A stretch of DNA of 64,000 bases from Brevibacterium ihuae. GTDB taxonomy: Bacteria > Actinomycetota > Actinomycetes > Actinomycetales > Brevibacteriaceae. Positions 42,248 to 50,301 of the stretch are shown here, piece after piece. Within the stretch, counting starts at the first letter, position 1. Every line of letters begins with the position of its first letter. Made by a program: the position numbers and the translations under genes. The notes beneath the pieces are model-generated. The model ran no database searches and was not told where the DNA came from. It saw only the letters and a list, made by a program, of their open reading frames with translations. Location: the NCBI RefSeq assembly GCF_900184225.1, contig NZ_FXWZ01000003.1, positions 1,553,684 through 1,617,683 on the forward strand, written 5' to 3'.

Positions 42248-43126
42248 ATGGCGAAGAACTCCTCGTCCGCGGCCGACCGCAGGCAGGCCGCGCGCGAAAA
42301 GGCGCGGCAGATCGCAGAGACGCAGGCCAAGCGCGAGAAGACCGCACGCACGATCCTCTACACCGGGGTGGGCGTCGTGGTGGTCGCGGTTCTCGCCGTC
42401 GTGATCTTCCTCATCGTCCAGGCCGCCCAACCGACGCCGGGACCCAAGAACTACACCGCCGGGTCGATCACGCTCGCGAGCGACGGCGAGCAGGTGCAGG
42501 CCTACGGTGCCAAGGGCGCCGAGGCGGATGACGCCCCGGCGGACGCGCCGGCGTTCTCCGAGTCCGGCCTCCCGGACACCGCGCCGGTCGTCACCGTGTA
42601 CCTCGACTTCCAGTGCCCCGGCTGCGCGGGCTTCGAGCAGGCCAACGCCGGAACGCTCGGAAAGCTCGTCGATGAGGGCACGATCGCCGTGGAGTACCAG
42701 CCCGTCGCGATCCTCGATGCGAGCTCGCAGGGCAACGAGTACTCGACCCGCTCGGCGAACCTCATGGCCTGCGTGGCCGACAGCGGCCAGACCGACGTCT
42801 ACATGGATGTCATGAAGACCCTCTTCGACAACCAGCCGGCGCAGGGCGCCAACGGCATGACCGACGAGCAGCTCCTCGAGTTCGCCGAGCAGGCCGGAGT
42901 CGACACGAGTGCCCCGACGACGACGCTCGAGGGCGGGCCCTCCGTGCAGGAGTGCGTGGAGAACGTGAGCTTCGACAAGTTCGTCGAGAACACCACGCAG
43001 GACGCGCTGAGCGACGGCCTGCAGGGCACCCCGCGCGTGCTCGTCAACGGCGAGGACACCGAGGCCTGGCAGGATCCGGAGGCGTTCGCCACCGAGCTCC
43101 TCACCGCCGCCGGCGAGATCGGCTGA
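42248..43126 (+). CDS. Membrane-anchored DsbA-like thiol-disulfide protein
   Basis: A 292-residue protein: basic cytoplasmic start, one membrane span (about 36-58), then an external thioredoxin/DsbA-type domain with active-site C123-P-G-C126 and the cis-proline loop GTPRVLVNG near the end. It probably introduces or exchanges disulfides in exported proteins, as related actinobacterial proteins (DsbA_4/thioredoxin_4 family) do. ATG with GAGGGAA upstream. The exported protease at 44301 has a Cys pair that could be a client (guess). Confidence 0.85.
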   Translation: MAKNSSSAADRRQAAREKARQIAETQAKREKTARTILYTGVGVVVVAVLAVVIFLIVQAAQPTPGPKNYTAGSITLASDGEQVQAYGAKGAEADDAPADAPAFSESGLPDTAPVVTVYLDFQCPGCAGFEQANAGTLGKLVDEGTIAVEYQPVAILDASSQGNEYSTRSANLMACVADSGQTDVYMDVMKTLFDNQPAQGANGMTDEQLLEFAEQAGVDTSAPTTTLEGGPSVQECVENVSFDKFVENTTQDALSDGLQGTPRVLVNGEDTEAWQDPEAFATELLTAAGEIG

Positions 43127-43280
43127 GTCGAACCGCGCTCGCGCGGCGGGTTTGGATCCGGCCGGGATCGTGACCGGTGAGGCTGCTTCCGATCGGATTG
43201 TGCCGTCCGTCGAGGCGGGTGGTTTAGACTGCTGCAGTCGCCGAACGGGACGCACTGCCGTGCGGACACCCGGGCGGCCC

Positions 43281-43353
43281 GCCTCCTTAGCTCAGTTGGT
43301 AGAGCACCGCTCTTGTAAAGCGAAGGTCGTCAGTTCGAGTCTGACAGGGGGCT
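43281..43353 (+). tRNA. tRNA-Thr (TGT)
   Basis: A 73-nt cloverleaf: acceptor GCCTCCT with AGGGGGC (one G-U pair), D-stem GCTC/GAGC, anticodon TGT at 43314-43316 in loop CTTGTAA, T-arm GTCAG-TTCGAGT-CTGAC. The first anticodon-stem pair is a C-A mismatch. CCA is not encoded. Confidence 0.95.
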
Positions 43354-43366
43354 CCGGACAGCATGC

Positions 43367-43395
43367 GGCCCCGGGATCGGAAGGATCCCGGGGCC
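43367..43395 (+). terminator. Terminator after tRNA-Thr
   Basis: A 12-bp stem (43367-43378 with 43384-43395) with a 5-nt loop, 13 bp after the tRNA. Confidence 0.75.
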
Positions 43396-43470
43396 GTGAT
43401 GCGTTTCGGGGGAGAGGTGGGGCTCGGAGCTCGGGGTCGGGCCGGCGACGGCACCCGCCGGAGAGTGACG

Positions 43471-43866
43471 TCACTCACGCGTCAGGGAGCCGATCTCCTG
43501 TTCGTCGCCGTTCTTCACCGTCATCGTCGAGCCGTCGATCTCGAGAACCCGCGCCTCGCGCAGCCAGGTATCGACCCCGATGCACGCCTTGAGCGTCGTG
43601 GTGAACCGTTCGAGCGTCACCGTGGCCCCGTCCTGCTCGTAGGTGGTACCGATGCCGTTGCACCCGTCGCTGCCGGAGACCTTGCCGTCCTCGGAGAACG
43701 TCAGGTGCGGCTCCCCCTTCTCGTCGGAGACCCAGCGGCCGACTACAGTTTCCACGGACTCTTCTCCGTTCGTCGAGGACACGGTTCCGGTACCGCCGCA
43801 CCCGCCGAGGAGCAGCCCGGTTGTCGTCGCCAGTGCGGCGATCATGGGGATGGGGCGAAACTTCAT
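43471..43866 (-). CDS. META-domain lipoprotein
   Basis: A 131-residue lipoprotein: signal peptide, lipobox LLGGC (C23), then a META/HslJ-like beta domain with WVSDEKGEPHLTFSEDGKVSGSDGCNGIG, the usual DGCN core. Role in E. coli HslJ is linked to stress and novobiocin resistance; here unknown. It converges with the tRNA. Confidence 0.8.
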   Translation of the reverse strand: MKFRPIPMIAALATTTGLLLGGCGGTGTVSSTNGEESVETVVGRWVSDEKGEPHLTFSEDGKVSGSDGCNGIGTTYEQDGATVTLERFTTTLKACIGVDTWLREARVLEIDGSTMTVKNGDEQEIGSLTRE

Positions 43867-44300
43867 GCTCCGAGTCTAAGCGGCGCGCGCTCAAGCATGA
43901 AGACCTGCCGGGCTGGGGGGCGCGCTGGAAGACCCTGCTCGTCCCTCCTTCCGCCGGTGCCGCGGGGGCGGTCGGTGCCGTGTGCGGTGAGCGGAGATGC
44001 AGTTGCACGCTCGCCTCATCTGCCGACACCTGAGCCCGGGTCGGGCTCTGAGCCCGGTCACCGCTCCCCGGCGGAGACGACCGGCGTCGGCCGCCGCGAT
44101 CCGCATTCCGAAGCGGGTACCCGCGGGTAGTTGAAACGTCGATTCTGTGTTTAGTTCGTTACGTTCACGCAATCATTGGTCGTCAGGTCACGGATCGGTA
44201 AAGTCGACCCCGGTTGCCTCCCCGTGCGCACGGCGCTCGCAACCAGTGCTGATCCGTCAGCCGCCTGACCGTTACGGAACGAAGTAGGGAAAGAGACGCA
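43867..44300. other. 434-bp divergent region upstream of the LPXTG protease
   Basis: No gene is seen. The right half (about 44130-44190) is less GC-rich than the surroundings and leads into the protease promoter at 44176-44204. Confidence 0.5.
44176..44204 (+). promoter_or_regulatory. Promoter of the LPXTG protease gene
   Basis: TTGGTC (44176-44181), 17 bp, TAAAGT (44199-44204). The predicted leader is about 90 nt and contains a proper ribosome site (GGGAAAGAG). Confidence 0.55.
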
Positions 44301-46115
44301 ATGAGGAAGAGACTCCTTTCGCGCCCGGCAGCTCTTGCCGCGGCCGCGTCGCTGGGGATGACGGGCGTGCTCGTCACCGTTCCGGCATCGGCCACCGAGA
44401 CCGCCGAAGAGGCCCCGACCTCGGTCAAGGCGATGAGCAAGCAGGTGCAGGAGTTCGACGACGTCGACGGCATCCAGGCCTACGGCACCGACGGTGACGG
44501 CAACGTCGTCGTCGTCACCCTGCCGGAAGAGGACCTCGACGCTGACAGCACCGAAGCGCTCGAGGCATTCGAGGGCGATCACAGCAACGTTGAGGTCATC
44601 GAGATCGGCGCGCCGGTCCAGGCCTACGCGCAGAATGAGCTCGTCGGCGGCGCCGGTTACATCACGAGCGAAGGCGGTCTGTGCTCGGTCGGCTTCACCG
44701 CCGTGAGCCCCGATGGCAATCCGGCCATCATCACCGCCGGTCACTGTGGTGCCGAAGGTACCCAAACCGGTCGGTCGACGCCGTCCCTGGACACCGCGCA
44801 CGCCGGCGAGACCAGCCAGCCGCCGCCCCTGGATGACGCGGCGATGGGCACGTTCGGGTTCTCGCAGTTCGGCGGCCCCGGCAGCACCCCCCAGGATGAG
44901 CCCACCACCGAGTCGACTGACATCGCTGTCATCGACGTCAGCAATGCGGACCTTGATCTGCTTCCCGCTGTCACCGATTGGTCGACCGCCGGAGACGATG
45001 ATCTCGCAGCCGGGATCGAGACCGAGATCACCGGCGTCGCCGCCCCGGCCGAAGGTGCCCCGGTCTCGAAGAGCGGTCGCACGACCGGCCTCACCGACGA
45101 CGACGACCTTGACATCGTCGACGGCTACAGCCGGATCGGACTGCCCGACGGTTCGCTCCGCTGGGTCCGCGGATTCGGCGCCAACGGCCTCGAGGCCGCA
45201 CCGGGCGACTCCGGTGGCGCCGTCTTCCAAGGCGACAAGGCGATCGGCGTCGTGAGCGGCGGCGCTCCTGCCGAGGAAACCGGCGAGACGGAAGACTTCT
45301 TCTGGGGCACCTCGCTCGTCCACGCCCTCGAGTTCACCGACGGCTACGAGGTCATGGTGGCCGAGGACGATTCGGAGCCGACCCCGGATCCCACCCCGTC
45401 GGAGACCCCGGATCCCACGCCGTCGGATGATCCCTCCGACGATCCGTCGCAGACCCCGGATCCCACCCCGACGGATGATCCCTCGGACGAGCCGACCGAG
45501 GATCCCACCTCGCCGGCTCCGACTGAGGATCCCACCTCGCCGGCACCGACGGACGATCCCACCGACGAGGCCCCGGTCGAGCGTGAGCTCACCATCGATC
45601 CGCGTCGCGTGTCCGTCTCGGACTTCGTCAACGAGGATGCCGGCGTGAACATCACGGCCACCGGCTACGCCTCCGGCGAGTCGGTCACCCTCGAGGTGTT
45701 CCCGCAGAACGACTCGGTGAATGACTTCACTCTCGAGGGCACCGCTGACGAGAACGGCGTCGTGACCTTCGGTGTCTACGGCACCAACGCCGGCAACGCC
45801 GACGTGTACCTCGGCACCTACGACGTGAGCGTCGCCGCCACCGCCGGTGACGACGATGCCGCGAACGCCGGTTCTGAGGCCGCTGGTGCTGCCTACGCCG
45901 CCGGCGACGCCGACGAGCCGCTCACCGGTTCGTTCGAGGTCGTCTCCGACGAGGGCGCCGCCCCCGGCGAGGACGAGGACTCCGATGACAACGGCAGCGA
46001 CCTGCCGCGCACCGGTTCCGAGCTCACCGGACTGGGAGTCGGCGCAGGCCTGCTCGTCGTCGGTGCAGCCGCGGTCTACGTGACCACCCGTCGCGCCAAG
46101 AAGGGCCAGGCCTGA
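44301..46115 (+). CDS. Cell-wall-anchored chymotrypsin-like serine protease (LPXTG)
   Basis: A 604-residue surface protease. Signal peptide (1-32), a short propeptide, then an S1-family domain related to streptogrisins with catalytic H148 (ITAGHC), D207 (STDIAV) and S304 (GDSGGAV), and a cystine candidate C128-C149. A linker of repeated Asp-Pro-Thr-Pro/Ser (about 355-430) acts as a wall spacer, then a beta domain, then LPRTG (568-572), a hydrophobic span and RRAKKGQA, the sortase sorting signal. Codons are less strictly GC3-biased than in neighbours. Substrate unknown. Confidence 0.9.
   Translation: MRKRLLSRPAALAAAASLGMTGVLVTVPASATETAEEAPTSVKAMSKQVQEFDDVDGIQAYGTDGDGNVVVVTLPEEDLDADSTEALEAFEGDHSNVEVIEIGAPVQAYAQNELVGGAGYITSEGGLCSVGFTAVSPDGNPAIITAGHCGAEGTQTGRSTPSLDTAHAGETSQPPPLDDAAMGTFGFSQFGGPGSTPQDEPTTESTDIAVIDVSNADLDLLPAVTDWSTAGDDDLAAGIETEITGVAAPAEGAPVSKSGRTTGLTDDDDLDIVDGYSRIGLPDGSLRWVRGFGANGLEAAPGDSGGAVFQGDKAIGVVSGGAPAEETGETEDFFWGTSLVHALEFTDGYEVMVAEDDSEPTPDPTPSETPDPTPSDDPSDDPSQTPDPTPTDDPSDEPTEDPTSPAPTEDPTSPAPTDDPTDEAPVERELTIDPRRVSVSDFVNEDAGVNITATGYASGESVTLEVFPQNDSVNDFTLEGTADENGVVTFGVYGTNAGNADVYLGTYDVSVAATAGDDDAANAGSEAAGAAYAAGDADEPLTGSFEVVSDEGAAPGEDEDSDDNGSDLPRTGSELTGLGVGAGLLVVGAAAVYVTTRRAKKGQA
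45370..45582 (+). repeat. In-gene repeats coding for the Asp-Pro-rich linker
   Basis: GATCCCACC-type units recur throughout; one 27-bp unit starting GAGGATCCCACCTCGCCGGC is repeated back to back near 45498 and 45525. Such repeats can change linker length by slippage. Confidence 0.7.
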
Positions 46116-46139
46116 TCTGAACTGATCACCTGATCCGCG

Positions 46140-46173
46140 AAGGACCCCGACACTCACCCGTGTCGGGGTCCTT
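46140..46173 (+). terminator. Terminator of the protease gene
   Basis: A 14-bp perfect stem (AAGGACCCCGACAC and complement) with a 6-nt loop, 24 bp after the stop codon. Confidence 0.85.
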
Positions 46174-46187
46174 CCCCCGTTCACCCC

Positions 46188-46218
46188 GCAATTTCCGAAG
46201 GTTTCTGAGAACGAATCC
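46188..46218 (+). repeat. Dispersed 31-bp repeat, copy 2
   Basis: Thirty of 31 bases match 33434-33464 on the opposite strand. Here it is intergenic, right after the protease terminator, and forms the left part of a longer hairpin (GCAATTTCCGAAGG with CCTTCGGATTGTGC). Confidence 0.9.
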
Positions 46219-46722
46219 TTCGGATTGTGCAATCTCAACTGTGACGGTTGTGCGCTCTCAACTCCGGCGGGAGCGGGCAGGTGTGCCTATGGACCGCTGG
46301 GGATTCGGTGTCCGAGGATCAGTGAATCGGGGATATGGGCGCGGGGAGCGCGGATCCGGGAACGCGGGAGCGCCGAGGTGCACTCACGATCCGCGGGCAC
46401 GAGAGAGACGGACACTCGAATCGCGTCCACTGGAACGCCCGCTGACTGCCTCGCAGTCGCACACGTGCCGGCGGGCGGCTTCTCAGCTGCGCGATCGCCG
46501 ACTGTCTGGTTCTCAGCTGTCTGTGCCGGCCGTCTGATCGGCAGCAGTGCAGGTGGGGTCGCGCGGACCGCAAGTCTGCAGGGCTCGAGACCCCGGTCGC
46601 GGTCGCCCCGTGCTGCCCGCACTTGTCGGTCGTCCGAACCTCAGCCGCGCATGTGCCGATCTCCCGAACCGTGCCGTGCGCGAGCGGCTCGGGGACCGAT
46701 CCCGGCAGGGTCGGCTCCGGTG

Positions 46723-46807
46723 CCGATCAGAGCAATGCCGTCTCTGGGGTCGGACCGAACAACGCCGTCACCAGGGCCGCACCGAGCAGTGCCATCACCG
46801 GGGCCGA
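46723..46807. repeat. Three degenerate tandem units upstream of the HNH gene
   Basis: Units at 46723-46753, 46754-46780 and 46781-46807 share a pattern of CCGAxCAxxGCC, TCACC and GGGCCG. Units two and three are the most alike. Confidence 0.6.
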
Positions 46808-46871
46808 GGTGCCTGACCAGGGAATCCACTCTCGGCAGACCCGTGTCCGTGCCTCCGTATAACGTCGGGGT

Positions 46872-48587
46872 ATGAGAACGACGCAGGGCATCACAACGGT
46901 CGACGAGGTCGACCGGATCCGTGATGCGCTGGTCCACTTCGAAGCGCGGTCGGAGACCGAAGCCGTCGCCGCACTCCGGGCGCTCGAAGAGCTCAAGGCC
47001 GCCTGCACCGCGGCCCAGGCGCGGGCCGCTTCCGTGCTCGAACGGGAACGGCTCGAATCGGAGTTCCGCCGCGGGGTTCCCGCTTCCTCGCGCGGGAAGG
47101 GGCTCGGCGCAGAGATCGGCCTGGCCCGGCGGGAGTCGCCGGCTCGAGGTGCGCGCTTCCTCGGGCTCGCCCGTGCACTCATCCGGGACCTCCCGCACGC
47201 CATGGCGGCGGTGGCGTCCGGGGTGCTCTCGGAGGAGAAGGCGCAGGTCCTGCACCGCGAGACGTCCTGGCTTCCCCCGGAGAAGCAGAACGAGGTGGAT
47301 GAGCGACTGTCCGAGAGGTTCGACCGGATCGGAGTGCGCAGGCTCGCCTCGGAAGCACGCGCCCATGCTCAGCGCCTCGACCAGCAGGCCGCTGTGGAGC
47401 ATCTGGACCGGTTCGAGAAGGAGCGGCGCGTGAGCGTGCGCCCGGCACCCGGCGGGATGGCTCATCTCACCGCTCTGCTGCCGCTGCGCCAGGCGGTCGC
47501 CGCGTATGCGAATCTTCAGCAGGCCGCCGCCGGACTCGTGGGGTCTGGTGAATCCGGCGGGCGTTCGGTCGGTCAGGTCGCGGCCGACCTGCTCGTCGAG
47601 CGGGTGACCGGCCAGCAGACCGCAGACGCAGTGCCGGTCGAGGTGCACCTCGTGATGAGCGCGGACACCCTGCTCACCGACGGCGAGGCGCCGGCGTGGA
47701 TCCGCGGACACGGCCCCGTGCCGGCCGGGGCCGCGCGCCGGATGCTCGCCGATCCCGCAGGGGCGGCATTCCTCCGTCGTCTCTACACCGCCCCCGGAAC
47801 CGGTGGTCTGGTCGCCATGGATACGCGTCGGCGGGAGTTCACCGGACTTCTGCGTCGCATGATCGAGCTGCGAGACGACACCTGCCGCACCCCCTGGTGC
47901 GATGCGCCGATCCGCCACATCGATCATGCGATTCCGCACCGTTCCGGTGGAGCGACGGACTGGACGAACGCCTCGGGTCTGTGCGCGGCGTGCAACTACG
48001 CCAAGGAGAACCCGGGGTGGGCGCACCGCGCAGATCCGGAGCGTCTCGTCGTCACCACTCCGACCGGCGGTTCCTACACCGCGGAAACGGCCTCCCTGTG
48101 CGGTGGGACGCTCGCCACCGGCCCACCGGACAGCGCGGCTGGCACCCGTGATCCCGCACCTATTCGCAGTGACACTGTCGACGAAGTCGACGGTGCCAGC
48201 CCCGATGAGCTCGATTCCACCCCTTGGACCGGCGACGGCTCCGGAGACACCGCTGCCGAGGCCGCGGAGGGCATTCTGCATCCGGTACCCGACGAGCGAT
48301 GTCGGGCACCCGAGCAACGATGTCCGGCACCCGAATGGAAGCGCCATGCATCCGAACCGGGTCGGGCGGTACCGGGACACAGTTCCGACCAACAGGGAGG
48401 TCCTGCGCCGATGCAGGTGGATTCGGGTCGAGCGGTCCGGCTGATCCAGCCGCGCTCGCAGCCGTCGCCGACCGCGCGTCCGTGCTGGGGGAGCGGCCAG
48501 GAGAAGGTCCTGCGTGCTCACATCAATGCGGATCGTGTCGATCGGCGACAGCACAGACCGGTAGGGGTGTTCGACCTCGCGATCTGA
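46872..48587 (+). CDS. HNH endonuclease, DUF222 family
   Basis: A 571-residue protein: N-terminal DUF222 helical region (about 25-300) and HNH nuclease (about 335-380) with C338/C343, H349-x2-H352, H356, N366 and C371/C374 as metal and active-site residues. The C-terminal 170 residues are low-complexity and partly repetitive (CRAPEQRCPAPEW), with no fold visible. Such genes occur in many copies in actinobacteria, often called selfish or 13E12 repeat family; function unproven. Degenerate repeats lie on both sides. Confidence 0.88.
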   Translation: MRTTQGITTVDEVDRIRDALVHFEARSETEAVAALRALEELKAACTAAQARAASVLERERLESEFRRGVPASSRGKGLGAEIGLARRESPARGARFLGLARALIRDLPHAMAAVASGVLSEEKAQVLHRETSWLPPEKQNEVDERLSERFDRIGVRRLASEARAHAQRLDQQAAVEHLDRFEKERRVSVRPAPGGMAHLTALLPLRQAVAAYANLQQAAAGLVGSGESGGRSVGQVAADLLVERVTGQQTADAVPVEVHLVMSADTLLTDGEAPAWIRGHGPVPAGAARRMLADPAGAAFLRRLYTAPGTGGLVAMDTRRREFTGLLRRMIELRDDTCRTPWCDAPIRHIDHAIPHRSGGATDWTNASGLCAACNYAKENPGWAHRADPERLVVTTPTGGSYTAETASLCGGTLATGPPDSAAGTRDPAPIRSDTVDEVDGASPDELDSTPWTGDGSGDTAAEAAEGILHPVPDERCRAPEQRCPAPEWKRHASEPGRAVPGHSSDQQGGPAPMQVDSGRAVRLIQPRSQPSPTARPCWGSGQEKVLRAHINADRVDRRQHRPVGVFDLAI

Positions 48588-48744
48588 TCAGCGGGTGGGC
48601 GGCCCAGCAATCTGGGCGATTTGCCCCGCAGGTCATGGAGGACCGCGCACCGGGTCTGATGGTCGAGCAGTGGCTGGGAAGCTGGTCGGTGCGGAGTGCG
48701 TGCGGAATCGATAACCCGCCACGCCCGGCCCACGACCAACGCCT

Positions 48745-48795
48745 CTCGAACACGACCGCCCGCCTCGAACACGACAGCCCCGCCCGAACACGACC
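48745..48795. repeat. 19-bp tandem repeat with a CGAACACGAC core
   Basis: Units begin at 48745, 48764 and 48783 (last incomplete). The third contains CCGAACACGACC, a 12-base match to the arm of the palindrome at 2624-2675. Confidence 0.7.
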
Positions 48796-48827
48796 GAGGC
48801 CGCCCATCGGTCGAAGGGCGGCCTCGG
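48794..48827. terminator. Hairpin between HNH and SPFH genes
   Basis: A 12-bp stem (48794-48805 with 48816-48827) with a 10-nt loop, positioned for both convergent genes. Confidence 0.6.
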
Positions 48828-48931
48828 CGGCAGGCTCCCGGTGATGGGGAGCCATCATCCGGCGGCCAGGGAACCATCATCCGGCAGCCACGGGAACCGT
48901 GAGCCGGGAACGACAACCTGTCATCCGGCGG

Positions 48932-50080
48932 TCACTGGTTCGGCTGCTGCCACGGCGGGCGGGGTGGAATCGCGGGACCGCTGCCCGGCCCACCATGCAT
49001 TCCCTGCCCCATGCCCTGCTGCCCCTGCAACCGCTGAGCCTCGCGCGCCTGCTGGAGCTCGCGCTGGCGCCGCGCCTGCTCTTGGCGCATCCGCTCCTTC
49101 GCCGCCTCCTGGCGCTCCTGGTCCTGCTCCCACTCCTCGGCGCCCTCGCGCGCGTGCTCGACCTCCTGCGCAGCGAGCAGCGAGTTGCGGATCTCCGTCG
49201 TCATGTCCCCGATCGTGCCGGGGTTCGACGGGAGGAACAGGACGTTCGAGCGGCCGTTGCGGGCCACGTCCTGCATGGTGTCGAAGTACTGCGTCATGAG
49301 GAGCAGCTGCTCGGCGGTGTGCTCGATCCCGGCCCGCTTGAGCATCTCGTACTGCTCGGCGATGCCGATCGCGATCGCCTTCCGCTGCGCGGCGACACCC
49401 TCACCCTGGAGGCGCTTGGACTCGGCCTCGGCCTCGGCCTGGGTGACGCGCTTGATCTTGTCGGCCTCGGCGAGCGCCTGGGCGGCGACCCGGTCGCGCT
49501 GGGCGGCGTTGATCGAGTTCATCGAATCGCGCACCCGCTGGTCGGGCGAGATGTCGGTGACGAGGGTGTTGATGATGCGGAAGCCGTAGCGGGCCATCGA
49601 CTCCGACAGCCGTTGCTCGACGCTCGAGGCGATGTCGTCCTTCGACTCGAACGCCGAGTCAAGGGTGAGCGTCGACAGCGAGGAGCGCACGGTGTCGAAC
49701 ACGTAGGAGCGGATCTGCTCCTCCGGGTTGGCCAGCCGGTAATAGGCGTCGACGACGCTCTGCTCGCTCACCACGTACTGCACGGCGACTGGGATGGTGA
49801 CGAAGACGTTGTCCTTGGTCTTCGTCTCGATGTTGACCTCGAGCTGCTGGACGCGCAGCGAGATCGGCCGCGTGGTGGTCTCGATGAACGGGACCTTGGT
49901 GTTGAGGCCCGGCCGAGCGACCTTCTTGAACTTGCCGAAGCGCTCGACGATGACGTTCTCCTGCGTGCGCACGGTGAAGAAGATGCTCGAGCGCAGGCCG
50001 CCGAACAGCAGCGCGGCGAGCACGATGAGGATGACGATGATGACGACGGCGGCGATGCCGAGGCCGATGAACGCGTCCAT
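48932..50080 (-). CDS. SPFH/band 7 (stomatin-like) membrane protein
   Basis: A 382-residue slipin/paraslipin-type protein. One N-terminal membrane span (about 5-27), the SPFH domain (about 30-200: VRTQENVIVERFGKFKKVARPGLN, TKDNVFVTIPVAVQYVV), a coiled coil (about 210-260; AQALAEADKIKRVTQAEAEAES) and a Gln/Arg-rich tail ending in a Gly/Pro stretch. It forms membrane scaffolds; its usual partner NfeD is not adjacent. Start ATG 50080. Confidence 0.9.
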   Translation of the reverse strand: MDAFIGLGIAAVVIIVILIVLAALLFGGLRSSIFFTVRTQENVIVERFGKFKKVARPGLNTKVPFIETTTRPISLRVQQLEVNIETKTKDNVFVTIPVAVQYVVSEQSVVDAYYRLANPEEQIRSYVFDTVRSSLSTLTLDSAFESKDDIASSVEQRLSESMARYGFRIINTLVTDISPDQRVRDSMNSINAAQRDRVAAQALAEADKIKRVTQAEAEAESKRLQGEGVAAQRKAIAIGIAEQYEMLKRAGIEHTAEQLLLMTQYFDTMQDVARNGRSNVLFLPSNPGTIGDMTTEIRNSLLAAQEVEHAREGAEEWEQDQERQEAAKERMRQEQARRQRELQQAREAQRLQGQQGMGQGMHGGPGSGPAIPPRPPWQQPNQ

Positions 50081-50301
50081 GGATGCCCCTTGATGTCGGT
50101 GTCGGTTTCGCCCAGCCTAACGAAGGCACCGGTTCCCGCGCGCCCTGAGCAGGAGGTTGTCACCGGGTCGGAACATCCGTTCCGGAACCGATCACCTATC
50201 CTGGGTCGGGTGATCGGCCTGCCCGATCCGCCCCGGTGCGCCCCGGCGTTCCGACACCCGCAGACCACCCGGTCATCCGGCCCAGCGACAAGGCGGCACC
50301 C

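Larger units (their letters stand above)
46174..46871. other. About 700-bp region before the HNH gene
   Basis: No supported gene. It starts with the dispersed repeat (46188-46218), whose right neighbour adds an inverted arm so that TCCGAAGG (46194) pairs with CCTTCGGA (46217-46224). 46723-46807 holds three degenerate 27-31-bp units (CCGA-CA-GCC-TCACC-GGGCCG). TATAAC at 46858 is a possible -10 for the HNH gene. Confidence 0.55.
48588..48931. other. 344-bp convergent region between the HNH and SPFH genes
   Basis: Contains the 19-bp tandem repeats (48745-48795), the hairpin 48794-48827, and three copies of a CATCCGGC(A/G)G motif near 48855, 48874 and 48920. No gene seen. Confidence 0.5.

Noticed and set aside
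46225-46875. 216-codon open frame upstream of the HNH gene
   Set aside because: Cys/Arg/Ser-rich without known domains, lies over degenerate repeats and has no ribosome site.
46872-48587. Group II intron or intein homing HNH
   Set aside because: DUF222 plus HNH is a free-standing actinobacterial family; there is no reverse transcriptase and no interrupted host gene.
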